Of a DNA stretch of 64,000 nt, positions 1 through 10,430 are shown in pieces. Position numbers and translations under genes: made by a program. This stretch comes from Stenocarpella maydis (lineage: Eukaryota > Ascomycota > Sordariomycetes > Diaporthales > Diaporthaceae), in assembly GCA_002270565.1 (NCBI GenBank), contig NQMI01000123.1:1-64000 (forward strand), given 5' to 3'. How positions within the stretch are numbered: the first letter of the stretch is position 1; each line of letters opens with the position of its first letter. The notes under the pieces were generated by a model. It saw nothing but the letters and a program-made list of their open reading frames with translations. It was not told the DNA's origin and did no database searches.

Positions 1-2023
1 GTATATACTTAATTGGGTATTACTAGGGCTATTGTTGGCTAGTTGCTTGGAACTAAAAATAGTGTGTTTGGAAGGTGCGAATTTTCCGGCATTTGCAAAT
101 TTGCACCAGAGCCTACTGCAGCGTGCCTGTGGGTGAGATGATGTTGGAAGGTATATAAGGAGGGCTTGCAGAAGCCCAACTTAATTAAATACAAGTTGTC
201 CATACCATTGTCAATCGTCCCGATTCGCCTCAGAGCACCATACTGCGACCATGCCGAAACACACGCTGAACTGAATGCTATTCTATAGAACAAATTCATC
301 AGACCTATTGTGATGTTAGGGAAAGTGTTATCATTATGAATAATGACTATAAGCCTGGGTATGGGCTTATCTTTAGTAAAATACTTTCCTATAGCTACTA
401 TAGGAAGAACTCTTTTACTGTATAGCCCTTATATACTATAATGGTAAGCAAGCTGTTAATTGTAATTATTGGGAGGATATAGTAGCGAGTGCTTTATTTA
501 AGAAGACTTTCTACCTGTAGAGTGTACTTAAGAGGTACTTAACCTGTCCTCCTGGTATTATTATACTTATTAAGACCTGATTTATTAAGGAAAATAAATA
601 TATTAGCTATACTAGCTGCCTGGTTTGACTAATAGAGAATAGTGTATGCGGAAATGCACCTTTCCTGAAGCTACACGGGCATAAATAAGTATATCTATAT
701 ATCTCCAGAAACACTAAGGGTGTAACAAATAATCATTTATAATAGAATATAAATTGGAACTGCACGGATGAATAAATGTATATTTGTAAAGTTAAGGTCT
801 GGCTTATAAAATAAAATCTATGTTCATAATCACTAAATGAATCATAAATCATATAAATATAGAGACATCAACCATGAGCATATGATATCTGAGTATAGAG
901 AGAAACATAGAATACAATTATAATAGGGCCTATTGCTCATAACATATAAGTATATATGTTAGAGTGATGGTGAATGGATAATACAAGGCGAACTGTATAT
1001 ATAGGAGCTGGTAAGCACCCTCTGAATAATAATCATCAATTACTAATCAATGAGGCATATCATGAACACGGACAGAGCATACTAGATTAGAAGAAGAGCA
1101 GCAGAGAGAAATATAACAGAATAAAAGCAGAAAATAGAACTCTAACTGCTGGAGCTCCTTACTTGTTAGGTAATGATGGTATATTGTGAGACCCTTACAT
1201 TTGCTTATTTAGGGACGTTGGCGATGTGAATAGGGCGGAAATTGTTATTTAGGTGAGAATTGTGAGTTGCCTGTACTTTGCACCAAAATTTGGGTGGCAC
1301 GTGCGGTCAAATGCTAATTTAGCCAGGGGGGGGGGTAACTCTCGTTTTTCCGACACAGCGCAGCAACTTATTACCAACAAGTAAATCGACTTTTTTGTGG
1401 GACTGCAGAAGTGGCTTGCAAGGGCTAGACCGAGGCATATTTGGGGACGGATATGGACATGCATGTGCATCGACTGCACCAACAAGATACCAACAGGATA
1501 CCAACAGGACACCGACATTGATTCCGCCTACTTTATAAGGTAAGATCTGTGCATTTGCCATCATATTGCGGGCCCCTTAATCCAATGTAACTCGAACGCC
1601 TGTCTTGGTATCACGAGGAATTTGGCTGCAGAGCATCCGTGCCTCTGCTCGACAGAACCAACAGATGCTACACAGTATTGCTACTCTAACAGCCTTTCGC
1701 TTGGTTCCCTGCAGCGTCTGGTACCATTCGCGCGAATTTGGAAGTTCTTTTGGTTGGCTTGACCAGTAAAATTGCACCAAGCCTGTGGTCCACTGTGACT
1801 GCGCTTCATGGGCACCTATCCGAACCTCCTTCGCCCTACTGATGATCTGTACCAACTATCACAGCCTTGCAACACGAGCAGATTTCATGACCTTGGGCTT
1901 TAAAGGCCATTTGTGTTCTCCGCCACCCGGCTTTCCATCCTACCTAATGATTTACAAATCAGCAGGCCTACATCTTCCTTATCTCAGTTGAATCGATAGC
2001 GTGAAACATTCTTGTCCTCCAAA
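1..2023. repeat. AT-rich, repeat-derived region without a supportable gene
   Basis: No reading frame here has coding character. Bases 300-1200 are strongly AT-rich with many stop codons in all frames, as expected of RIP-mutated repeats in ascomycetes. The first 42 bases resemble 56625-56668, so the window appears to open inside a dispersed repeat. A short direct repeat of the type accaacaggat lies near 1478-1516. I see no gene between here and the methyltransferase start at 2024. Confidence 0.6.
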
Positions 2024-3678
2024 ATGACGTCTAACTAGTCAAACACGCGGATCCAGCAGCTCGCAGAGATAATCTCTGCTTCTGTGAACAAGATCCAGGC
2101 CGCCCTGACAGCACAGAACCTACCTACGCCTTCCTTTGACGAGGACGCCCCATCGGCCCTTCCCCTGGAGCTGAGCGATGCGCAAGACGCCGTTCTTGAC
2201 GCCACGGCGGAACTGCGTGATTTGCTTACAGAACCAATGACACTGATCCACAGCCATGGCAGGGTAAGTTCTCCCGCATTTTGAGCTCAGGCCATTGGGA
2301 ATGGGGTGGCCTGATGGTGAGTCGGCAAGCTAACGGAACGGAACAACTTGATAGCACAACAACTCGCTGTGTGAGCAAGTGATCTCACGCTTCGGCATTG
2401 CTGCTATGGTTAAGCTATGGTTCCAGCCCACGGAAAGGTCTCTTTCGCCAAGAAGACCCCACTGACTGAGCAGATGGTGGGCCGTATCCTTCGGCACGCC
2501 ATGACCATGCGAATCTTCCACGAGCCTGAGCCTGGCATGGTGGCTCACACAAAGGCGTCCAAGATCCTGGCAGACCCCGTCACCAACAACTGGCTGCGCG
2601 TTGGCACCGAGGAAATGTGGCCCGCTTCTGCAAGGGTGAGCGCACAACCCACAAGTGCATGGTGCAAACTTGACTGTCACAGCACCTGACAATCTTATCT
2701 CCCAGGTGGTCGATGCGCTGGTGAAGTTTCCTGGATCTCAGGAGCCAAACGAAACGGTAAGATACCACCAGCCTGCTAAAGCCAGTAGAATTTCAGTTCT
2801 GGTGATTTCCCGTCAGTAATTTTGCTTGGCAAACAATACCACAGAGTCTATCTATGCTGTCCTGGGTGCGGACCCCGAGCGTGCTGGCCGTTTCGGACAG
2901 GCCATGATGGTGTACGGCAGTAAACCGGAGCACAGCCCCGCGTTCATCACTGATCATTATGATTGGGCTTCACTTGGCCAGGCCAAAGTCGTGCACGTAG
3001 GCGGTAGCCCCGGCCATATTGCTACGGCTTTAGCGACTCGTCACGCAAATCTTAGTCTAGTTGTCCAGGACCAGGAGTTCATGATGGGCCCCAAGGAAGC
3101 CGGATTACCCGAGTTAGTATTGCCAGCTTCTGCTGAATCCTCAACCCCCTCAACACCGCTCATTCCGGCCTGCCTGGCTGACGCCATCATGGTCCTCTTT
3201 GCGATATTCAAGCTGACAGTAAAGCAGCGCGATCAAGGGTCGAATCACCTTCCAGTCACATGACTTCTTTTCTCCTCAAACCGAGGAGGCGGACGTGTTT
3301 TACTTCCGTTGGTCCCTGCGCAACTGGGCGGATAAGTACAGCATCAGTGCGCTGAAGGCGCTCATGCCTGGCTTGAAGCCAGGAGGCAGAGTCATCATTC
3401 AAGATACCATCATGCCCGAGCCAGGAGCAGCTCCTTTATGGAAGGAGAAGAACGCGAGGTTGGTATTGATATCATTCCGAAGATTTCCAAAGTCTCTAAC
3501 ACGGTTTAACAGGTCAGGAGACTTGAGTCTTGCTGCGTTATTTAATTCGCGTGATCGAACGGCTGCGGATTGGAAGGCCCTGCTACAGGAGGCAGATCCA
3601 GGTTTTGTTGTGAAGAGAGTCGTTGAGCCGAAGGGATCTGCGCTGGGCATCATCGAAGTCCTGTGGGAGGGAAAGTGA
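2024..3678 (+). pseudogene. SAM-dependent O-methyltransferase (family 2 type), multiply broken
   Basis: This matches fungal secondary-metabolite O-methyltransferases, which transfer a methyl group from S-adenosylmethionine to a hydroxyl. Exon blocks lie near 2024-2263, 2355-2634, 2706-2757, 2818-3120, 3220-3458 and 3515-3678. Recognisable parts are the dimerisation segment (LTEQMVGRILRHAMTMRIF), the glycine-rich SAM site VHVGGSPGH (usually VDVGGSxGH), HDFFSPQ, and FRWSLRNWADKY, which corresponds to the catalytic-histidine region but lacks the usual histidine. The C-terminal intron at 3459-3514 splices cleanly to end in EVLWEGK. Lesions are TAG as codon 5 (2036-2038), an 11-base partial duplication with frameshift near 2411-2424, and an in-frame TAA at the 2818 junction. 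The intron around 3120-3220 cannot be resolved. Two further metabolite-type genes follow downstream. The family call is firm; the substrate is unknown. Confidence 0.85.
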
Positions 3679-4755
3679 ATGGCGTCACAAGTACCTGCTC
3701 AAGTACCTAGGCAGTGGCGCAGATGAGGAGTGTGCTACAAACATCGACATGTCATATTGCAGTTCAGCGTTGGGGCTCGCTTTTTGGAGCTCAGAGCTTC
3801 ACGTCCTGGCTACGTTCCAATTTCGGACTTTGAACCTTCTACTACCTGCTAGTATTCTCAAGGCACACCTGTAGCATGTGAACAAATTTTGACATTCAGG
3901 TTAAGCAGCTCTATTACTGGTAAGTGGCCCCTCATTAAATTACCTTACCTTAGTAGAGTCCCTTGATGCGTGCTATTGCCCCTCAGCGCCCCTAGACGGA
4001 GTAATCTCCACGTACCTAAAGGAAGCCCCCCCCGCGTGTCAAGAGAGGGACCCTTGGGGGGAGTTTGACTGCCACTACAGGCCTAAGTAGACAATAAAAC
4101 GTCTCCTGCTTCACCGAGGCGTTGCAACATGCAGACACCTGTAGCGACTCAGTAGGAAGAAATATGCGTGGCATGTTTAACCCAAGATCATCATCTTGAA
4201 AATACGACCTAGTAGGTTACGGAAAGAAATTGAATCAACTGACTTTGCCGCCCTGAGTAAGCTCATAACGACCGTAAATGGTGACTAAGTACGTAGTACT
4301 CAAATGCTGCCCCCCCCCAATTTTCACGTCACCCCCAATCACGGGACTCTGAAGTTGGTGAAGAAAAATCATATTAAGGAGCCGCTTCAATAAATCCAAA
4401 ATTTGCATTAGGGTCTCACTCACACGGATACACACTACGCTTTGTTGGACCAACCCAGAGTGTCAGCGGGGCCCGGCTCAGCAGCAATCTGTCTCGGGCC
4501 CCTTCGTGGGTCGTCACTAATACGTACACTACCGGCTGCGCCTTACACAACGTCGCAACCGGGATTTGTCTCTAATTCTGCTTACGAAACATGCGAATCA
4601 ACCTAGTCTGCCTGAAGTGAAATGGGCCCAAACGATCATGTGTAGAGCCTAGTTCTAAAGCTATCTAGTAGCTGCCTGCCCAACCTATGTATCCACCCTC
4701 CTTGCAACGGAATCTTGCAATCCTCCCCGCCTAAAACACGCATGGACACGCGTCA
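3679..4755. other. Intergenic region between two methyltransferase genes
   Basis: This stretch has C or G homopolymer runs (near 4027 and 4312) and no open frame with coding bias. It is the shared 3' region of two convergent methyltransferase genes. I see no further feature. Confidence 0.5.
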
Positions 4756-6157
4756 TCAATCGCGTCGTGGTAGGCGAACATCCATGACGCCTTCATAGCT
4801 CATGGGATTGTATGTATACATCCTGAACAGTTCTAACCCAACGCTCTTGAACGTCTCACGCCACTGAGCCTCAGTGCGCTCCATGCTGGCAAAAGCTGTA
4901 AGCATCGTCATGTCGATAGAAGCGGCGTCGAAATTCACTCCCCTTTCGGGAAAAATCATCTTATCTACTAGGAGCACCAAATCTGCTGTCATGGCCGACT
5001 TGGTGTTCTCAAGCAGTTTTCGAACCTTGTGCGGCGGGTGATTGTGGAGGACACCTCTCAGGTGATAGAACTTGGCACCTAGCCCAGAGATTATATGATT
5101 AGCAAACGATTATCGCGAAGGAGTAATGAAATAAGGACTTGAATATTTACCTTTTATCGGCTGCGGCTCAAAAAAGTCGTGTACCATATTCTCTACTCCT
5201 GGAGTTGGAAGTGCGTTGGCGATTGAGTGCGGAAGGTCTTGAAGGATCACACGACCTGGCACGGGGCATTTCTCTTTGAACTGTGCACACTGGTGGCCAA
5301 TACCGCCACCAACGTTGACAAAGACTGCCAGCTCAGGATTCCAGTTCTTAGCTCCCTCAATGACTGGATATATGGTCAGCCAGGAAACATCTGGTTCCCG
5401 TCGCAAGGCCATATAATCGTTGAAGCAGGCTAGCTGCTCTGGTTCACTGGCAAACCAAGAAAACACGTGTAATGGTGTGTTCCATGCCTCTTTGAAGGCC
5501 TATGAAACTCGTCCCTTGAGTCTTTATAACCCTTCTTGCGTAGAAACCTAGGAAGAACTTGATACATGGGTGACGCGGTGCCAAAACTGCCATTGTTCAG
5601 ATCAACATTTTGGGTCCTCATCCGTGACCGAGAATTTGCACAGCGGTATGAGAAACTTACTAGTGGGAGATTCCTGCTTCAGCAATCTTTTGCGTGAGAT
5701 TTCTGGTCGTATGATTGGTGGTGAATAGACCTTTTCCAACCTCCTCTACAGCTCCGATTGACGCAAGATATCGCAAGACACGGTCTTTTCACAGAGTCAG
5801 CTTCGCTTACAGTTGTCAGGCCGTACTGGTGGATACTCACTCGCCAGTGCGTGTTCAGCTTCCACCTTGTTCGCTATGTCATCGACGGCTAGTGGGACGT
5901 CGGACTCAGCGAGCAACTTGAAGAGACCTAAGTCCATTCCAATCCTCACAGCTGCAGTCTGAAGGTTCTATACTGAGGTCAGAAACTTCTAGTCCAGGTA
6001 CAATAGCTCTATTTCTTACCATGTGCCCATATCTGTGAATCGTGTCATTGGTTGTTTCCAACGAGTAAGTTAATTTATGCAGAGCCACCATCAGTGGCCG
6101 GCGGCCCTGCTCGCCCTTGGCTGCCAGCTCCTTTATTTCACTAAGCGCTGAATCCAT
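4756..6157 (-). CDS. O-methyltransferase (family 2 type) with one frameshift
   Basis: Five exons on the minus strand join well: 6157-6020, 5958-5841, 5784-5661, 5586-5151 and 5078-4756, with introns of 61, 56, 74 and 72 nt bounded by GT..AG. The product resembles fungal polyketide O-methyltransferases. It has an N-terminal helical and winged-helix part (VRIGMDLGLFKLLAE, VLRYLASIGAVEE), the SAM loop VNVGGGIGHQ, the acidic QDLP step, the LRGVLHNHPPHKV catalytic-histidine region, and a C-terminal FKSVGLELFRMYTY segment. The summed exon length is one base short of the phase needed at the last intron. Independently, the translation changes frame near 5505-5510, between GYKDSRDEF and AFKEAWNTP. One lost base therefore breaks the gene, or the assembly is wrong there. 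I start at 6157 (MDSALSEI). The acceptor of the first product is unknown. Confidence 0.82.
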
Positions 6158-6811
6158 TTCGGTGCAAAAGATAATCTGAGATGACAAGTCTGGGGAAAAT
6201 GGAAGCTCTGGGGTTTGCAGGTGACTTGTAGAGAAAATTATTTTTCCCTGTTTCCCAGGGAGAAGCCAATCTTTGCACACTTTTTATCCCTCGACGAACC
6301 GTGACAGGAATGGATATTTAGCATCCAGATCGGGAAGAATTTTCCAACGCAACACACATTTGCGATACTGCAAGGGGCCCAGTTTCTGCGCCGCACAGGC
6401 GTTGCATCGACTAGTGAGAAATGGGGCAACAAGAGGGTAAATACCTGGAAGCTCGTGAAAGTACCAGTGACATGCACTCCCGGCGCTTGTTGGATGAGTG
6501 CCCTTGCCTCACTTCATACATAGACCCCCTTCTTCAGTACACCAACAGCATTTTCCCACGCAGGGGTTCCGAGGCCACTGCCCAAAGAGATGCTAGTTAT
6601 TTACGCGATACGACTAGGCCTTTAGCGGGAGCAAGTGATCGGTTTACACACAGTAATAATCCAATAGGTTCCGAGCGGTCACTGTTGTTGGAATATATAA
6701 AACGCTGGGGACTTGCTGCTCAACGGCTGACTACTTACTTGCGTCATCCGTCCAGACTTGTCAGTCACGAAGTGGGTTGATATTTTGAGCTCATTTCTGT
6801 ACGCTGCCTCC

Positions 6812-6845
<34 letters not shown>

Positions 6846-6889
6846 CCTAATCTCTCCCACCGGCATCACCAACAACAACTTGAACGGCC
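6158..6889. promoter_or_regulatory. Divergent intergenic region with a 29-base poly(A) tract
   Basis: This lies between the divergent methyltransferase and P450 and would hold both promoters. A run of 29 adenines occupies 6812-6840, followed by a pyrimidine-rich leader and the P450 start at 6890. The plus-strand frame at 6421-6780 lacks coding character and I do not call it. Confidence 0.5.
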
Positions 6890-8536
6890 ATGATCTCAAC
6901 ACAGGACCTATCTAGCCTAGCACTAGCTGCCACTGGCGTCTGTCTCATTTGGCTCTTTGTCACTATATTCACCTCGAAAAGCGGCCAGTCTGCTGTTGAA
7001 GTCTGGGATAAGCTCGAGCATGTTGGCGTTCCGCCCAATGGCTTGTTGTCCTGGAGTCGAGCTTTTGCAGGCTCTGTTTTATACACTCAGAAATACGCTT
7101 CCGAAGGCTACAGAAAATTCTCAAAAGCCCTCAATCGGCCATTTGCGCTTCCAACCACCTGGACTGGCAGGGCCCTTGTTGTTCTGCCCCCATCCACGAT
7201 GCACCACATGCTCACCAGACCCGACCACCCCCCCGGGAGCAGTATTGCCAATATTCTCGGCTTGATCGAGACGATTCAACTCCCTTATGTCATCAGAGAC
7301 CCGGATATCTAATGAACGCCTTACACTTTGATGTCGTTCGCAGGAAAATGTCCAAGAAGGCCATGCATCTCTTCGCAGCAACACAAGCCGAAGAAATCAA
7401 TCTTGCCTTCCGTGATTACTGGGGAAAATCTACCGATTGGACCACCATTGGTGGCTGAGATGCGTGCTGCCGTATCATTGCACGTGCGGCCGAGCGGATG
7501 ATGATAGGATTACCTATGGGCCGCAATGAGGAACTCCTCGAGGCATCTCGTCTCTATGCCAATTCGGTTTTGCTCGGCGGCGCCGTCATGAATTGCTTTC
7601 CGCCTTGGGCCAGGAAGATGGTGGCGCCTCTGATGGCCCTGCGGGCAAAGTACTACCAGAAGCGTTGTGTCAAAATCCTGGTTCCAATCATTGACGAGAG
7701 GTTCTCCATCTGGAATCAAGGAAAAGCAGGTCCTGTACGCGCACTTCCGAATTTAATTCCCTGCTATCTTGTGGCTAATATGGGATCAACCAGGATCATT
7801 TTCTTCAGTGGCTTATCGCCACCTGCGCAAGAGACGGCCCTCACCAGTTGCACGCTGCCAGGATTGCCAATCGACTCATCGCTCTGATGACGCCGCTTAT
7901 CTTTGCCGTCTGCTACGTGTTCGCGCACTCCGTCCTCGACCTTTATGGTAGTCCTTCCAAAGAGGACTTCGTCGGCGGTCTCGAGGGTGAATGCAAAAGC
8001 GTGTCGGCAATACACAATGGGTTATCAATGGCAGAAGCGGTAGACTCTCTATACCGAGTTAACTCGACGATCCGCGAGTCTATGCGTACATCTGACGTTG
8101 CTGTCGTCAATCTCTACCGAGACGTCATGTCTGGAGAATTGGATATTGGTGATGGTGTGATGATTCCTCAGGGGGTGCGGATGGCGTTTCCGACGCAGAA
8201 TATACACCTCGATCCTGACAACTATGAGGACCCACTCCGATTTGGCGCCTTCAGATTTTCCAGAAAGTTTAAGGCGTGGATAAGGCTACTCAGCAACAAA
8301 AGGCCTCGGAGCGCGAGCTGATCGTTACGCCCACTCTTTCATTTCTCCCACTCGGCTACGGAAGACATGCCTGCCCAGGTCGTTGATTTGCTGCCCAAAC
8401 GATGAAACAAGCGCTGGCCTATATTATTTTGAACTACGATGTCAAGCTTATTAGGTGACCGGTGAAGAGGAAAGCGCGATTGAATACCATGGTCCCACCT
8501 GTGGATGCTCAGCTGAGAATCCGGCGAAAGCTCTGA
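6890..8536 (+). pseudogene. Cytochrome P450 monooxygenase, degenerate
   Basis: This is a fungal microsomal P450 with an N-terminal membrane anchor (residues about 10-28, SLALAATGVCLIWLFVTIF). Recognisable conserved parts include the I-helix-side segment DGPHQLHAARIANRL, a K-helix ExxR as ESMR near 8072-8086, the PERF-like region YEDPLRFGAFRFSRKF, and the heme loop FLPLGYGRHACPGR near 8341-8385 with its cysteine. The tail ends RIRRKL-stop at 8534-8536. Lesions are a one-base deletion near 7310-7314 that creates a stop, an in-frame TGA near 7457, a TGA just after the heme loop (about 8387), and a TGA near 8456. At least one intron lies near 7730-7790. The TGA codons fit G-to-A change of TGG, the RIP signature. 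With the two methyltransferases it forms a tailoring-enzyme group. Confidence 0.88.
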
Positions 8537-9094
8537 CTTGATGTGTTCCAGGGGCTCATGCAAGGTAATATTGGGTAGGAGGTTTGTGCACCAATTTCAT
8601 GTTATTGTATGCATGTAGGAGTCTCTTAACAAACAAATATTGAACATATGTTTTCGAAATGTGAGCTTCGATGCTCCGATGTTCGCAGATGCACGAATTC
8701 TTGTTTGAGATCACATAAGATCCGTCCAGGCGAAATGGAATAACATGAACCCGGTATTGTGGGTGGGACAGTTGGCTCTTATACCGCTGTCTCGAGGAAA
8801 AGCTTTAGTACCTATGTTTTATATCACCTCTTGATACTACAGATGTTTCTTAACTAAGTGCAGCCTTGGAGGCGGCACCTGGGGCGATTAATACTTGATG
8901 GCTGAATTCACGTGCAGCGTGCAAAACTCTGCTGCCTGATGAGCACCTCGGTAAGTAATAGTGAGGAAAGCTTCCTCTATTTCTTTTTCAATCGCCAACG
9001 GTTACAACCTCGGTGCTTCCAAAACGAAGTGATTTGGTCTCAAGTGCCACAGTATCACTTTTCACTACTAACCCTGCCATATGGTCACTCTTCC
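8537..9094. other. Intergenic region
   Basis: This is moderately AT-rich sequence with no frame of coding character. It would contain the F-box gene promoter. Nothing else is evident. Confidence 0.45.
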
Positions 9095-10065
9095 ATGAAA
9101 ACCTTGGAAATGTGCCCTCCGTCTCGTGCCGGCCAGGCCAGAGGAGTCCCTGGCCCCGCGGTCTCCGTCAGCATGGTCCTCGCCACTTCCGAGTTGCTTG
9201 AGTCAATTTTGCTCTGCTTGGACATGCGCTCCCTCCTCACGTCGGCAGTTCGGGCGTGCCGACAGTGGCGAGACTTGATCCGAGGGTCAATCTACCTCCA
9301 AACGGCCCTTTTCTTCGAGTGCGATGAGAAGGAGCCGGGGAGTCGCGAGGTCACATTTAATCCCCTCCTGGTAGAGGTGTTTCCGCTCCTATTCGACCTG
9401 GCTGCCGCGCCGACCCCCGAGGATTCAACGACCTGGCCGTCGAGGCGCTCCCCATCGGCCGGCGCAGGACGGCCTTTTATCGACGCAGCGCATCTTGGCG
9501 GCGCATGCATCTGCGTCAGCCTCCGGTCAGGATCGTGGGCTTGTGGACACTGGATGCGATCAGGTTCAGGAAGGAGACGATGAAGATGCTGAGGTGTGAT
9601 GGGGGCCTGAGGATGGAGGGCTTCTATTCCCTGGTGTTGAAGCATGTGTATTGGTGGGACCTCTTCATTAGATGGGGAGAAGTACAAGGGCGACAGCTCC
9701 CTCATTTCAAACACGTGCGGCTACATATGATCGGGACGGCCGAGGAGATGGTGCGCACAGCAGACGTGACCGTTGCAGGTATCGCCGACGGTTACTGTCT
9801 AGAGGAAGGGAATGCCAGGAGGTCTGTGGACGGTAGCGGTCTCGTTAAGATGACAATGGGACGGCCAGTGGCTGGCGATGACCGGACAAACGAAGGAAAA
9901 GTTAGGGAATTTACGGAAGATAGCTGCCTTGTTAAATTGGGGATATTCTGGTTCAAAGTCAAGGAGACAGATGTCTTGGAGGTTTTGTTGGAAAAGCAGG
10001 ACGGTGCATTTTGCTGCAAGAGACACTGCAATATTGAGGCGCTGCCCTATGCGCTTCCACTATAG
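9095..10065 (+). CDS. F-box protein with one apparent frameshift
   Basis: The N-terminus has a typical F-box, with ATSELLESILLCLDMRSLL at about 9182-9240, followed by a hydrophobic/basic segment AVRACRQWRDLI. F-box proteins bind Skp1 and select substrates for SCF ubiquitin ligases. The frame from 9095 (or 9110, or 9173, where the F-box begins almost at once) runs to about 9420. A second frame starting GFNDLAVEALPI then continues to the stop at 10065. The join falls at a run of five cytosines (about 9413-9417), where one extra C would restore the frame, so this may be a sequencing error rather than a real mutation. No intron is evident. The C-terminal half has no domain I recognise. The substrate is unknown. 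Confidence 0.72.
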
Positions 10066-10430
10066 CATAATCTCGCAAAACGCCAGAATTATCCCGAGCG
10101 CTCCAGCCGATCTATCTCAGCCTGCATGTCCGAGTCCTTGTCAGTATCTCGCGGGAATATGGTTCTGACACGAACCACTGAGTTGATCCTCAGTGCTGGC
10201 CCACTAGCAGGCCCTAACAATCACCATATTCTATATCGAGGACCAGAGAAAACACAATAAATGCGGTTTATATATGGCATCATTCCGTCTCCGGAAGATC
10301 TTGCCGATGGACATGTACATATGCATGATGGGCTGAAAAGCAAGCGCTGCTCCAACACTATATACAGGATGAGGATAGAAGAGATCAGGCCGCCCGGCAG
10401 ATAATTACTGGGTTAACAACATCCGAGGCC
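10066..10430. other. Convergent intergenic region
   Basis: This lies between the 3' ends of the F-box gene and the pectin methylesterase gene. AT content rises near 10200-10300. No gene is seen. Confidence 0.45.
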
